The notes beneath the pieces are model-generated. The model was not told the origin of the DNA and searched no databases. It saw only the letters and a program-made list of their open reading frames with translations. Positions 50,075 to 58,172 of a DNA stretch of 64,000 nt are shown one piece after another. Both the position numbers and the translations under genes were made by a program. Source of the stretch: G11 sp947167445. Lineage in GTDB: Bacteria > Bacillota > Clostridia > Lachnospirales > Lachnospiraceae. The DNA lies in assembly GCA_947167445.1 (NCBI GenBank), contig CAMVID010000006.1:114837-178836 (forward strand), read 5' to 3'. How positions within the stretch are numbered: the first letter of the stretch is position 1; every line of letters starts with the position of its first letter.

Positions 50075-50179
50075 ATGTTCAATTTTCACAATCAGAAAAC
50101 TAAAAGAATTATTTCAGGAATCATCATCGCAGTAGTTGTTCTTGCAATGGTTGTTCCAATGCTTCTTTATTACGTATAG
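50075..50179 (+). CDS. 34-residue single-pass membrane protein
   Basis: GGGAGCG precedes an ATG that opens MFNFHNQKTKRII and continues as one hydrophobic helix (~residues 12-32) before the stop at 50177-50179. The charged N-terminus (Lys, Arg) with a hydrophobic tail is a normal small-membrane-protein plan. It is in the gap between the TPR gene and the AIR-synthase-like gene. Similar short proteins are common in Lachnospiraceae; function unknown. Confidence 0.72.
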   Translation: MFNFHNQKTKRIISGIIIAVVVLAMVVPMLLYYV

Positions 50180-50240
50180 TTCGGTAATAATTCCATACCA
50201 TACTATCATAAAAAATAAGACACGGAAAGTAGAAGGAACC

Positions 50241-51218
50241 ATGAGAATCGGGAAAATCTCAGAGAATACGCTGAAGCGATCCGTTTTGAAAAATACATAT
50301 ACAACAGGTAACAGATTGGTGCACGGTGCAAGCCTTAGGGATAATTGCGCCGTTTTTTCATATGGTGAGGAATTTGCTCTTGCAAGCACCCACCAGGTCC
50401 TCCTTACAAATCCGGAGGATTCCTTAAGATTCTCCATAATAAGGGGCGTGAACAACATTTATGCCCAGGGAGGAAAGCCTGAAGCTGTGCAGCTGGCTCT
50501 TCTTTTACCCGAGGACATGGAGGAACCGGAACTTGCGGGTCTTATGAAGACTGCCGCGAAGACAGCCAGGGAATTGAAGATTTCAGTGTCCGGCGGAAGC
50601 ACCAAAACAGATAAAAGAATCAAGGAACCCGTAATTTCCGTTACTGCAATCGGAAGCAGAAAGGAAAAGGACCTTCCTGAGGTGAAGGCGGGCTGGGATA
50701 TTCTTCTTACAAGACCCATCGCCCTTTCCGGTACTGCTATTCTTGCCAAAGAGAAGGAAGAGGAATTAAAGAAAAGATACCCTTCGCGTTATATTGAGGA
50801 AGCGAAAGTTTTTGACAGGGATCTGATACTTCTTCCTGAGGCCGCCACCGCCATGAAGTCCTTCCCTTGCAGAATGTTCAGCGTTACTGAGGGCGGAATC
50901 TTCGGATGCCTTTGGGAGGCAGCAAGAATTGCCGGGGTAGGACTTGAAATTGAATTAAAGAAGATACCAATTCGCCAGGAAAGTGTGGAAATCTGCGACT
51001 TTCTTGGGATTAATCCCTATGAACTGATGTCCGATGGCACCATGCTTGTAATGACTCCCGATGGAGAAGGATACAAGGATGCCTTGACGGAAGAGGGAGT
51101 TGAAGCAGTTTTAATTGGCACAACAAAGGCGAATAATGATAAGATAATAGTGAATGACGATGAGGTTCGCTACATTGATAAACCTGCGGCGGACTCCATA
51201 TACATATTATTTGAATAA
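50241..51218 (+). CDS. AIR-synthase-related (PurM/HypE-fold) protein
   Basis: About 325 residues. The start at 50241 follows AAGGA; earlier in-frame ATGs overlap the small membrane protein. It is a PurM-like ATP-binding protein: N-terminal half 'LVHGASLRDNCAVFSYGEEFALASTHQ' and 'VNNIYAQGGKPEAVQLALLLPED' match the HypE/ThiL/SelD metal-ATP motif; the C-terminal half has 'EGGIFGCLWEAARIAGVGLEIE' and a 'SDGTMLVMTP' loop. In such proteins the fold activates a carboxamide or phosphate substrate. Its partners are not in the window. Confidence 0.82.
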   Translation: MRIGKISENTLKRSVLKNTYTTGNRLVHGASLRDNCAVFSYGEEFALASTHQVLLTNPEDSLRFSIIRGVNNIYAQGGKPEAVQLALLLPEDMEEPELAGLMKTAAKTARELKISVSGGSTKTDKRIKEPVISVTAIGSRKEKDLPEVKAGWDILLTRPIALSGTAILAKEKEEELKKRYPSRYIEEAKVFDRDLILLPEAATAMKSFPCRMFSVTEGGIFGCLWEAARIAGVGLEIELKKIPIRQESVEICDFLGINPYELMSDGTMLVMTPDGEGYKDALTEEGVEAVLIGTTKANNDKIIVNDDEVRYIDKPAADSIYILFE

Positions 51219-51232
51219 AAAGGAGAAAAAGC

Positions 51233-51715
51233 ATGAGAGAAGAATTATTGGCTGTAATCGAGAAGAACAGCAGAATAGATTTAAAAGAACTCGCAGTAAT
51301 CCTTGGAGTTGAAGAAATAGATGTTGTAAATGAAATGGCAAAACTTGAAAGCGAAGGGGTTATTTGCGGTTACCACACAATGATTAACTGGGAGAAAACA
51401 AGCCTTGAAAAGGTTGGCGCTCTTATCGAGGTGAAGGTTACACCTCAGAGAGGCCAGGGCTTTGACTCCATGGCTGAAAGAATTTACAAGTACCCCGAAG
51501 TGGATGCTGTTTATCTTTTGTCCGGCGGATATGACCTTCTTATTATCATTGAGGGTAAGACCATCAAGGAGGTTGCTTCTTTTGTATCCGACAAGCTTTC
51601 AACCCTTGATAACGTTCTTAGTACAGCTACACATTTCATTCTTAAGAAGTACAAGGAACACGGAACCATATTCAAAAAAGAACATGCTGACGAGAGAGAG
51701 AGGATAACATTATGA
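51233..51715 (+). CDS. Lrp/AsnC-family regulator
   Basis: 160 residues. The N-terminal helix-turn-helix is 'RIDLKELAVILGVEEIDVVNEMAKLESEGVICG' and the C-terminal RAM domain runs from 'VGALIEVKVTPQ' to 'ISTATHF'-like ('LSTATHFILKKYKEHG'). Such regulators sense an amino acid. Its stop overlaps the aminotransferase start by 4 bp, so the two form an operon, with the regulator presumably controlling that gene. AAGGAG precedes the ATG. Confidence 0.92.
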   Translation: MREELLAVIEKNSRIDLKELAVILGVEEIDVVNEMAKLESEGVICGYHTMINWEKTSLEKVGALIEVKVTPQRGQGFDSMAERIYKYPEVDAVYLLSGGYDLLIIIEGKTIKEVASFVSDKLSTLDNVLSTATHFILKKYKEHGTIFKKEHADERERITL

Positions 51716-52884
51716 GAAATATGCTGTCCGACCAGGTTGTCGGCCTGAAGCCTTCGGGTATTCGTAAATTTTTTGATATTGTCAGCGAGATGAAAGATGC
51801 CATCTCTTTGGGCGTAGGTGAGCCGGATTTTGACACACCCTGGCATATAAGAGATGAGGGTATTTATTCCCTTGAGAAGGGTAAAACCTTCTATACCTCA
51901 AATGCGGGTCTTAAGGAACTTCGAGAAGAAATCTGTAATTACCAGGAGCGCAGGAACAAAATTAAGTATGACCCTCTAAAGGAAGTACTTATTACCGTTG
52001 GTGGCTCCGAAGCAATTGATATGGGGCTTCGTGCAGTTATCAATCCCGGAGATGAGGTTCTTATACCTCAGCCCAGTTACGTTTCCTATGAGCCCTGTGC
52101 AATCCTTGCAGGAGCAAAGCCTGTGATAATCGACCTTAAGGCAGAGAATGAATTCAGGCTTACCGCAAAGGAAATTGAGGACGCCTGCACTGACAAAACA
52201 AAGGTGCTGATTCTTCCTTTCCCCAACAACCCTACCGGGGCAATTATGGAGAGAAAGGATTTAGAGGCTATTGCAAAGGTTATCATCGAGAAGGATTTAC
52301 TTGTTATGTCCGATGAAATCTATGCAGAGCTTACATATAAAGGAGAGCATGTTTCCATAGCAAGTCTTCCCGGAATGCAGGAGAGAACCATTCTCATCAA
52401 CGGTTTCTCCAAGGCATATGCCATGACGGGATGGAGACTTGGTTATGCCTGCGGACCTGCAGACATCATTGCTCAGATGACCAAGATTCACCAGTTCGCC
52501 ATCATGTGCGCCCCTACCACCAGCCAGTATGCAGCTATTGAGGCACTAAAGAATGGTGATAATGACGTGGCAGAGATGAGAACCGCATATAACCAGAGAC
52601 GTCGTTTCCTTATGAACGCTTTTAAGGAGATGGGTCTTGAGTGCTTTGAGCCCTTCGGTGCATTCTATGTATTTCCCTGTATCAAGGAGTTTGGAATGAC
52701 AAGCGAAGAGTTTGCCACAAGATTTCTTGAGGAAGAAAAGGTTGCTGCTGTCCCCGGAACTGCATTCGGAAACAGCGGAGAAGGTTTCCTTCGAATATCC
52801 TATGCATATTCAATTGATAATTTAAGGGAAGCAATCGGAAGACTTGACAGGTTCGTTAAGAAATTAAGAGCCGAGAAGAAATAA
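51712..52884 (+). CDS. Class I/II pyridoxal-phosphate aminotransferase
   Basis: 390 residues. Fold-type I: 'GVGEPDFDTPWHIRDEG' (substrate Gly loop), 'TVGGSEAIDMGLRAVINPGDEVL', 'FPNNPTGAI', 'MSDEIYAELTY' (Asp contacting PLP) and 'NGFSKAYAMTGWRLGY' with the cofactor Lys234. The family covers aromatic and alanine/valine-type transaminases; specificity is unclear. The overlap with an Lrp-type gene suggests control by the amino acid it acts on. Confidence 0.92.
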   Translation: MRNMLSDQVVGLKPSGIRKFFDIVSEMKDAISLGVGEPDFDTPWHIRDEGIYSLEKGKTFYTSNAGLKELREEICNYQERRNKIKYDPLKEVLITVGGSEAIDMGLRAVINPGDEVLIPQPSYVSYEPCAILAGAKPVIIDLKAENEFRLTAKEIEDACTDKTKVLILPFPNNPTGAIMERKDLEAIAKVIIEKDLLVMSDEIYAELTYKGEHVSIASLPGMQERTILINGFSKAYAMTGWRLGYACGPADIIAQMTKIHQFAIMCAPTTSQYAAIEALKNGDNDVAEMRTAYNQRRRFLMNAFKEMGLECFEPFGAFYVFPCIKEFGMTSEEFATRFLEEEKVAAVPGTAFGNSGEGFLRISYAYSIDNLREAIGRLDRFVKKLRAEKK

Positions 52885-52898
52885 GAAAACAAATAATT

Positions 52899-52928
52899 AA
52901 GGCGGATACCTTGAGGTACCCGCCTTTT
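52899..52928 (+). terminator. Bidirectional terminator after the aminotransferase
   Basis: AAGGCGG / CCGCCTT stem with inner TACCT / AGGTA pairing, followed by TTTGATTT. Convergent genes stop at 52884 (+) and 52932 (-). Confidence 0.75.
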
Positions 52929-52931
52929 GAT

Positions 52932-53732
52932 TTATGCAACTTCTTCAATTGCTACAGGTTCTTTCCTGTAGGCCTTTACTATGAAGACTGCCATAACAGC
53001 AACCATTGCAAAGAGAATAATCTCAAGGACAGCTGCGGATGTTACGGAAGCCAATAAAACCGTAACGGCATCGAAAAATGCATGTATTGCAATTGCCAGG
53101 AAGAACAGTTTAATATTTTTATCCTTAACTGCTCTGTAAACTATGTATGACAGACACAGATGAATACCGATTGCTGAGATTCTCTCAACTCCACCCAGGT
53201 AAAATGCAAGGGGAGGCGTGGTAAGAAGTGCCTCAACACCTGCCTTTGTAGCTGACAAGGTGGGCTCGGTAAGGGCAGAATAAAGGGATTCGATGTTTCC
53301 GCTGTTAATCATGGCTGCAGTAGACAGGTTTGAAATACTTACAGCTCCCAAAAGAATAATGGCCTCGATTCCGCCGTGACCAATGCCGTACATGATGCTG
53401 TTTTCTTTGGTGAGGTGCCTTTTCATAACCGTTTTGAAAGCCACAAGACGACCTGTTTCCTCAAAGATACCGGCAGCAAGTCCGCCGTATATTGCTTTGA
53501 ACCATGTATTGGTTGTAATCAGGTCTCCGGTGGCACGAAATACCACGTTGTGAAGAAGGCTCTCAAGAACAAGGGCAAATGCTATAAATGTACCGGCTCC
53601 CACAAGAACTGAAAGGAGCCAGGGTTTAAGCTTAATCTTTGCGATAATCATAAGCGCGATGGGAAGCAGAATTGCTATACATAATGAAAAAATCATTCCG
53701 CCCATTGCTGCGCTTGATACTGTCTGATTCAT
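52932..53732 (-). CDS. YhfC-family intramembrane protease-like protein
   Basis: 266 residues with about eight membrane helices. The motifs FEETGR (EExxR) and 'GIGHGGIEAI' match the YhfC glutamic-type intramembrane protease group of the PrsW superfamily; a late 'AIHAFFDAV' adds the His-Asp segment. Targets are unknown. It is the last gene of a MerR/YbjQ/YhfC unit whose promoter has the MerR 19-bp spacer. AGGAGAG precedes the ATG. Confidence 0.85.
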   Translation of the reverse strand: MNQTVSSAAMGGMIFSLCIAILLPIALMIIAKIKLKPWLLSVLVGAGTFIAFALVLESLLHNVVFRATGDLITTNTWFKAIYGGLAAGIFEETGRLVAFKTVMKRHLTKENSIMYGIGHGGIEAIILLGAVSISNLSTAAMINSGNIESLYSALTEPTLSATKAGVEALLTTPPLAFYLGGVERISAIGIHLCLSYIVYRAVKDKNIKLFFLAIAIHAFFDAVTVLLASVTSAAVLEIILFAMVAVMAVFIVKAYRKEPVAIEEVA

Positions 53733-53770
53733 TACTATTCTCTCTCCTCTAAATATTTAATTGGATGGAA

Positions 53771-54082
53771 CTATTTGAATTTAACTGCAGTACCGTAGGC
53801 AATAACTTCAGCAGCGCCCTGCATAACAGCAGAGGAACCGAAACGAATGCCCACAATGGCATCTGCTCCCATGGACTCAGCTTCGTCAACCATACGCTTT
53901 GTGGCAATCTGGCGAGCCTCAATTAACATTTCGGTGTAGCTCTTAATTTCGCCGCCAACAAGGGTTTTCATTCCTGCCATGAAGTCCTTACCAAAGTTCT
54001 TGGACTGTACAACAGTACCTTTTACGAGACCAATGGCCTCAAATTCTGTTCCGGGAATTGTTTCAATACTTACTAGCTTCAT
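53771..54082 (-). CDS. YbjQ-family (UPF0145) protein
   Basis: About 103 residues. The start at 54082 is preferred because GGAGG lies 8 bp upstream; ATG at 54100 precedes it. Typical segments: 'VSIETIPGTEFEAIGLVKGTVVQSKNFGKDFMAG', 'GEIKSYTEMLIEARQIATKRM' and 'GADAIVGIRFGSSAVMQGAAEVIAYGTAVKF'. The family forms pentamer-like beta/alpha rings; function is undefined, possibly in metal or membrane stress. It overlaps the MerR gene by 20 bp. Confidence 0.88.
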   Translation of the reverse strand: MKLVSIETIPGTEFEAIGLVKGTVVQSKNFGKDFMAGMKTLVGGEIKSYTEMLIEARQIATKRMVDEAESMGADAIVGIRFGSSAVMQGAAEVIAYGTAVKFK

Positions 54083-54704
54083 CTTCTTCTCCTCCTTCAA
54101 TTTCCTTGAATCTTTGAATTAATGCAACGATGCAACCGATAATAACGATGGCACCGATACTTCCGATAAGTATCATCATTGAGATGGGCATTCCGTCGGG
54201 TATTCCGGCTATTCCAACCAACAAAAGATAACTGATTATCAGAAGTGAGAACACTATGGCAGCTATAAGAGCGCCGTTCTTTTTCTTTTTTACGTCGGTA
54301 TTTGACACATCCATAAATGTCTTACCTCCTTTTTCGAGATTTCTTATCTCTTCCAGATACTCTTCAGCTTTGAAATCCGAATACTCAAGATTCTTTTCCT
54401 TAATGGAATCACACAGTTCATAGGCTGCCTCAAGGGAGTGTATTTCCTTTTTTAAATTAGAACTTTGTTTCTCGAAGCACTGACTTAATGTGATTTCCTT
54501 TTTTTGTACCTGGCGGATATCCTCCAGAGGAACCGCAAGCTTTCTTAGGAATTTGATTTTGTAAAGCTCGTCTACATCTTTTAAGGAATATTCTCTGTAT
54601 CCGTTCTCCGGATTTCTGGAAGGATTTAAAAGTCCCTGATCTTCATAGAAGCGAATATTCTTCTTTGAGATATCCACCAGCTCTTCAACCTGATTAATCT
54701 TCAT
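54063..54704 (-). CDS. MerR-family regulator with C-terminal membrane segments
   Basis: 213 residues. The MerR helix-turn-helix (residues ~1-70: 'QVEELVDISKKNIRFYEDQGLLNPSRNPENGYREYS') and a dimerisation helix are followed, after residue ~145, by two hydrophobic helices ('ALIAAIVFSLLIISYLLLVGIAGI' and 'MPISMMILIGSIGAIVIIGCIVALI'). Such membrane-bound MerR proteins would sense an envelope signal, which fits the downstream intramembrane protease. It is preceded by a promoter with a 19-bp spacer and in-spacer palindrome and is probably autoregulated. Confidence 0.88.
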   Translation of the reverse strand: MKINQVEELVDISKKNIRFYEDQGLLNPSRNPENGYREYSLKDVDELYKIKFLRKLAVPLEDIRQVQKKEITLSQCFEKQSSNLKKEIHSLEAAYELCDSIKEKNLEYSDFKAEEYLEEIRNLEKGGKTFMDVSNTDVKKKKNGALIAAIVFSLLIISYLLLVGIAGIPDGMPISMMILIGSIGAIVIIGCIVALIQRFKEIEGGEEDEASKY

Positions 54705-54747
54705 TCAAAACCTCGTTAATTATCTCGATTGGCCTTTCGATAAACCG

Positions 54748-54778
54748 AATTTACACCTTCCACAAGATGGAAGGTCAA
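54748..54778 (-). promoter_or_regulatory. MerR-type promoter of the MerR/YbjQ/YhfC operon
   Basis: On the minus strand TTGACC (54778-54773) and TAAATT (54753-54748) are exactly 19 bp apart. The palindrome ACCTTCCA-N5-TGGAAGGT covers the spacer and ends in the -35 box. This is the same layout as at 29372-29402. Confidence 0.75.
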
Positions 54779-54805
54779 CACTTTTTTTAAAAATTTTTAA
54801 AAAAG

Positions 54806-54835
54806 TTCGAAACAGCCCTTTCTATCAATTATAAT
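54806..54835 (+). promoter_or_regulatory. Candidate trmL promoter
   Basis: TTCGAA, an 18-bp spacer and a perfect TATAAT (54830-54835), 45 bp before the start. A run of T and A (54783-54804) lies just upstream and may act as an UP-like element. Confidence 0.55.
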
Positions 54836-54879
54836 AGATACAGTTATATTTACAATTGAAATTAATGGAGAAAAAAGAA

Positions 54880-55374
54880 ATGCATATAGTTCTACATCAG
54901 CCGGAAATCCCCGCAAATACGGGCAATATCGGAAGAACCTGTGTGGCAACAGGCACATCCTTACACCTTATAGAACCTTTGGGATTCAGACTGGACGAGA
55001 AGAGTATCAAGAGATCCGGAATGGATTACTGGGAACATTTAAATGTTACAAGGTACATAAACTACAACGAATTTCTTGAGAAAAATCCCGGAGCCAAAAT
55101 CTGGTATGCCACCACGAAAGCAAGACGTTCTTACACGGAAGTGAGCTTCGGGGAGAATGACTATATTATGTTTGGCAAAGAAAGCGCAGGTATTCCCGAG
55201 GAAATTCTGGTGGATAATGAGGAAACCTGTATAAGAATTCCAATGTTACCTGAAATACGTTCTCTAAATCTGTCTAACTCAGTGGCAATTGTTCTTTATG
55301 AAGCTCTCAGACAGAACGATTTTAAGTCCATGGAAAGAACAGGGAAACTCCACAGACTGGAGTGGAAGGACTGA
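54880..55374 (+). CDS. trmL: tRNA (cytidine(34)-2'-O)-methyltransferase
   Basis: About 164 residues. The start at 54880 gives the canonical TrmL N-terminus (MHIVLHQPEIPANTGNI) with GGAG 10 bp upstream. SPOUT-fold motifs follow: 'NIGRTCVATGTSLHLIEPLGF', 'MFGKESAGIPEEIL' and the trefoil-knot 'IRIPMLPEIRSLNLSNSVAIVLYEALRQ'. It methylates the wobble ribose of leucine tRNAs using S-adenosylmethionine. It heads a run of same-strand genes that continues to the end of the window. Confidence 0.94.
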   Translation: MHIVLHQPEIPANTGNIGRTCVATGTSLHLIEPLGFRLDEKSIKRSGMDYWEHLNVTRYINYNEFLEKNPGAKIWYATTKARRSYTEVSFGENDYIMFGKESAGIPEEILVDNEETCIRIPMLPEIRSLNLSNSVAIVLYEALRQNDFKSMERTGKLHRLEWKD

Positions 55375-55408
55375 GGAAATATGGTAAAATGGAAGGAAGG
55401 AGGCAATC

Positions 55409-56734
55409 ATGGCAGATAACGAACAAAAGATACAGGACTCCGAGTTTCTACGTGAAAAAATTAAGGAACGTCCTTTAAATAAAAAGAGACTTTTGAGAAG
55501 AACCCTGATTACAGCTGGTCTGGGAGTTGTTTTTGCGCTTATAGCAAGTGTAACCTTCCTTATAATGGAACCTCTTATCAGCAAGAGACTGGCTCCCGAG
55601 GAAGCACCTAAGCAGGTAGATTTCCCCGAGGAGATAGATATCAATGATGAGATTGCGCCGGAGGACATGCTGGTGGATGAGAAACCTGAGGAGACTCCGC
55701 CTGAGGTTCAGGAAATTCCCGAGGAGAAAATCGAGGAGATTGTTGCTACTATCCCAAAGACTCTGGACGACTACAATCAGCTGGGAGATGCCAGCGTTGA
55801 ATATGTAAGAGAACAGCAAAAGGCAATGGTTACCGTAACAGGGGCTGTATCCAATACGGACTGGTTTAACGAAACCTATGAGAGCAAAGGCGCCACTGCC
55901 GGATTCATCTTTTTTAATAATGATGTAGATCTGCTCATTCTTGTGGACAGAACAAATATAGCCAAAGCTGAGAAGATAACGGTTACGTTTTTCGACGGAA
56001 CGAATGTGGAAGGCTATGAGAAGATGCATGATGGCGAAACCAATCTGGCTGTTGTCGGAGTTCCGCTTGATTCGATTCCCGGTTATCTGATGGATGATAT
56101 TAAGATAGCATCATTAGGGTCCTCCAATCCCGTTGCAGGATTGGCAGGTCTTCAGGTTGTTGCCATCGGAAGCCCTGTTGGCCAGGACAGAAGCGTTTGC
56201 TTCGGCCGTGTCACTTCAGACTCTGCAACTCTTAATAAAGCAGATTCCAATTACAAACTTATCACCACAGACATATATGGCTCACCTAACGGTTCCGGCG
56301 TCCTTATGGACATGAAGGGCCAGATTATCGGAATTATTGCCATGAAGGAGAACACCTCCGACATGGGAAATGCTCTTTGCGCCATCGGAATAAGTGAGCT
56401 TAAGAAGATAATCACTAAAATGGGTAACGGGATTGAGATTCCATATGCTGGAATTGTGGGAACCGACGTAACCATTGAGATTCATAACACCCAGAACATT
56501 CCATACGGAGCATTTATTAAGGAGATTTATATGGATTCTCCCGCTATGCTGGCAGGAATTCAGAGAGGTGACGTAATAGTTTCAGTCAATGATAAGAATG
56601 TTGACAGATTTGCCACCTACACAAATGCCATAATGAATGCACATCCCGGAGAGGTTGTTTCCATAACGGTAAAAAGGCCGTCCCAGGATGAATATAAAGA
56701 AATGACTTTCAAAGTTGAGGTAAAAGCGAACTAA
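55409..56734 (+). CDS. HtrA-like membrane protein with PDZ domain, catalytic triad apparently lost
   Basis: 441 residues: cytoplasmic N-terminus, one membrane helix (~30-53), an acidic Pro/Glu-rich linker (~55-115), a trypsin-like beta-barrel (~140-320) and a C-terminal PDZ domain (~345-440: 'MDSPAMLAGIQRGDVIVSVNDKNV'). The triad looks degenerate: no His in the 'LLILVDRTNI' region where TNxHV is expected, TNLAVV (Asn212) for TDLAV, and SPNGSG (residues 292-297) for GNSGG. It is probably a non-proteolytic binding or sensory protein. AAGGAGG precedes the ATG; a histidine kinase follows 4 bp after it, so it may modulate that sensor. Confidence 0.8.
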   Translation: MADNEQKIQDSEFLREKIKERPLNKKRLLRRTLITAGLGVVFALIASVTFLIMEPLISKRLAPEEAPKQVDFPEEIDINDEIAPEDMLVDEKPEETPPEVQEIPEEKIEEIVATIPKTLDDYNQLGDASVEYVREQQKAMVTVTGAVSNTDWFNETYESKGATAGFIFFNNDVDLLILVDRTNIAKAEKITVTFFDGTNVEGYEKMHDGETNLAVVGVPLDSIPGYLMDDIKIASLGSSNPVAGLAGLQVVAIGSPVGQDRSVCFGRVTSDSATLNKADSNYKLITTDIYGSPNGSGVLMDMKGQIIGIIAMKENTSDMGNALCAIGISELKKIITKMGNGIEIPYAGIVGTDVTIEIHNTQNIPYGAFIKEIYMDSPAMLAGIQRGDVIVSVNDKNVDRFATYTNAIMNAHPGEVVSITVKRPSQDEYKEMTFKVEVKAN

Positions 56735-56738
56735 ATAG

Positions 56739-58172
56739 ATGAAAAAGACACTCTACCTTAAGTTTATAATTGCATATATTATTTTCGGTGTCTTTGGATT
56801 TTTCCTTATAGGACTTTTGGTACCCATGATTGCGCAGGACACATTAAAGAAGGAGAGAGCCGAGGACTTGTACACTGAAGCAGTGCTTATTGCAGACACC
56901 TATGCCTCAGGATTGTATACAAACGACACTTCCCTCGGGGCTGTTAAGAACCAGCTGGATGTATTGAGCGTATTTATAAACGCCACAATCCGGGTTATTA
57001 ACCCTTCCGGAAGAGTGGTTCTTAGCTCAGACACTCCCCTTGATGTGGAAAATGTGGAGATAATCGATAATTTTGATCCCACGGCAGCAGGCACTTCCTA
57101 TTATATGATAGACGATTTCTACGGCTACTATGATACGGATGTGCTTACAGTCTATGCGCCTATCACCGCAACCTATAAGGTAAGAGGATATGTGGTAATC
57201 AATTCATCTCTTACCCAGATAACCCAGGCGTCGGATAAGTATCTGAGTATTGCCTATATCACTCTTTTAATAGCTTTTTTGCTTTCACTGATCGTCCTTA
57301 TCTTCTTTACGGAGCTGGTCTATTCTCCCCTTAAGAAGATTACTTATGCTACAGAGCAGTATGCATCCGGAAATATGCATTATGAATTCCAGGTTGAATC
57401 CAGCGATGAGATGGGATACCTGGCAGCAGCTCTTGGATATATGGCCAGTGAGATTGCAAGGGCAGAAGACGACCAAAAGAAGTTTGTAGCCAACGTTTCT
57501 CACGACTTCCGCTCACCCCTTACGTCAATAAGAGGTTATCTTGAGGCAATGATAGATGGAACCATTCCCCCTGAGATGCACGAGAAATATCTGACCATCG
57601 TTTTGAATGAGACAGAGAGACTTACCAAGTTAACCAACTCTCTGCTTACATTAAATAACCTTAACACCAAGGGACTGATGCTTAACAGAACCAACTTTGA
57701 CATCAACGCGGTAATCAGAAATGTTGCGGCAACCTTTGAGGGAACCTGTAAGAACAAGAAGCTTGCCATTGAGCTTATCCTTACCGGAGAGGAATTGTAT
57801 GTCAACGCAGACATGGAGAAAATACAGCAGGTTCTCTATAACCTGACTGATAATGCCATTAAGTTCAGTCATCACGATTCCCTTATCAAAATCGAAACTA
57901 CGGAAAAGAAAAATAAAGTATTTGTATCCGTCAAGGATTATGGAATCGGTATTCCCAAGGAAGACCAGAAATATGTATTCGACCGTTTCTACAAGTCCGA
58001 TGCCTCAAGAGGCAAGGATAAGAAGGGAACCGGTCTTGGACTGTCCATAACAAAGGAAATTATCCACTCCCATGACGAGCACATCGACGTAATCAGCACC
58101 GAGGGAGTCGGAAGCGAGTTCGTCTTCTCCCTTCCTTTGGCGGATGAAAAGGAACAAAAGGTAATTGAATAA
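56739..58172 (+). CDS. Two-component sensor histidine kinase
   Basis: 477 residues. A membrane helix (~8-28), an extracellular PAS-like sensory domain (~30-165), a second helix (~172-192), a HAMP domain (~195-245), a dimerisation domain with phospho-acceptor His255 ('ANVSHDFRSPLTSIRGYLEAM') and an ATPase domain with 'NLTDNAIKFS', 'DYGIGIP' and 'GTGLGLSI' boxes. The likely partner regulator starts at 60562, after mutS2. Its start overlaps nothing, 4 bp after the HtrA-like gene; its stop shares one base with the mutS2 start. Confidence 0.93.
   Translation: MKKTLYLKFIIAYIIFGVFGFFLIGLLVPMIAQDTLKKERAEDLYTEAVLIADTYASGLYTNDTSLGAVKNQLDVLSVFINATIRVINPSGRVVLSSDTPLDVENVEIIDNFDPTAAGTSYYMIDDFYGYYDTDVLTVYAPITATYKVRGYVVINSSLTQITQASDKYLSIAYITLLIAFLLSLIVLIFFTELVYSPLKKITYATEQYASGNMHYEFQVESSDEMGYLAAALGYMASEIARAEDDQKKFVANVSHDFRSPLTSIRGYLEAMIDGTIPPEMHEKYLTIVLNETERLTKLTNSLLTLNNLNTKGLMLNRTNFDINAVIRNVAATFEGTCKNKKLAIELILTGEELYVNADMEKIQQVLYNLTDNAIKFSHHDSLIKIETTEKKNKVFVSVKDYGIGIPKEDQKYVFDRFYKSDASRGKDKKGTGLGLSITKEIIHSHDEHIDVISTEGVGSEFVFSLPLADEKEQKVIE

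Noticed and set aside
54783..54804. T/A-rich tract as a terminator
   Set aside because: There is no GC stem; the tract is upstream of the trmL promoter and may act only as AT-rich promoter DNA.
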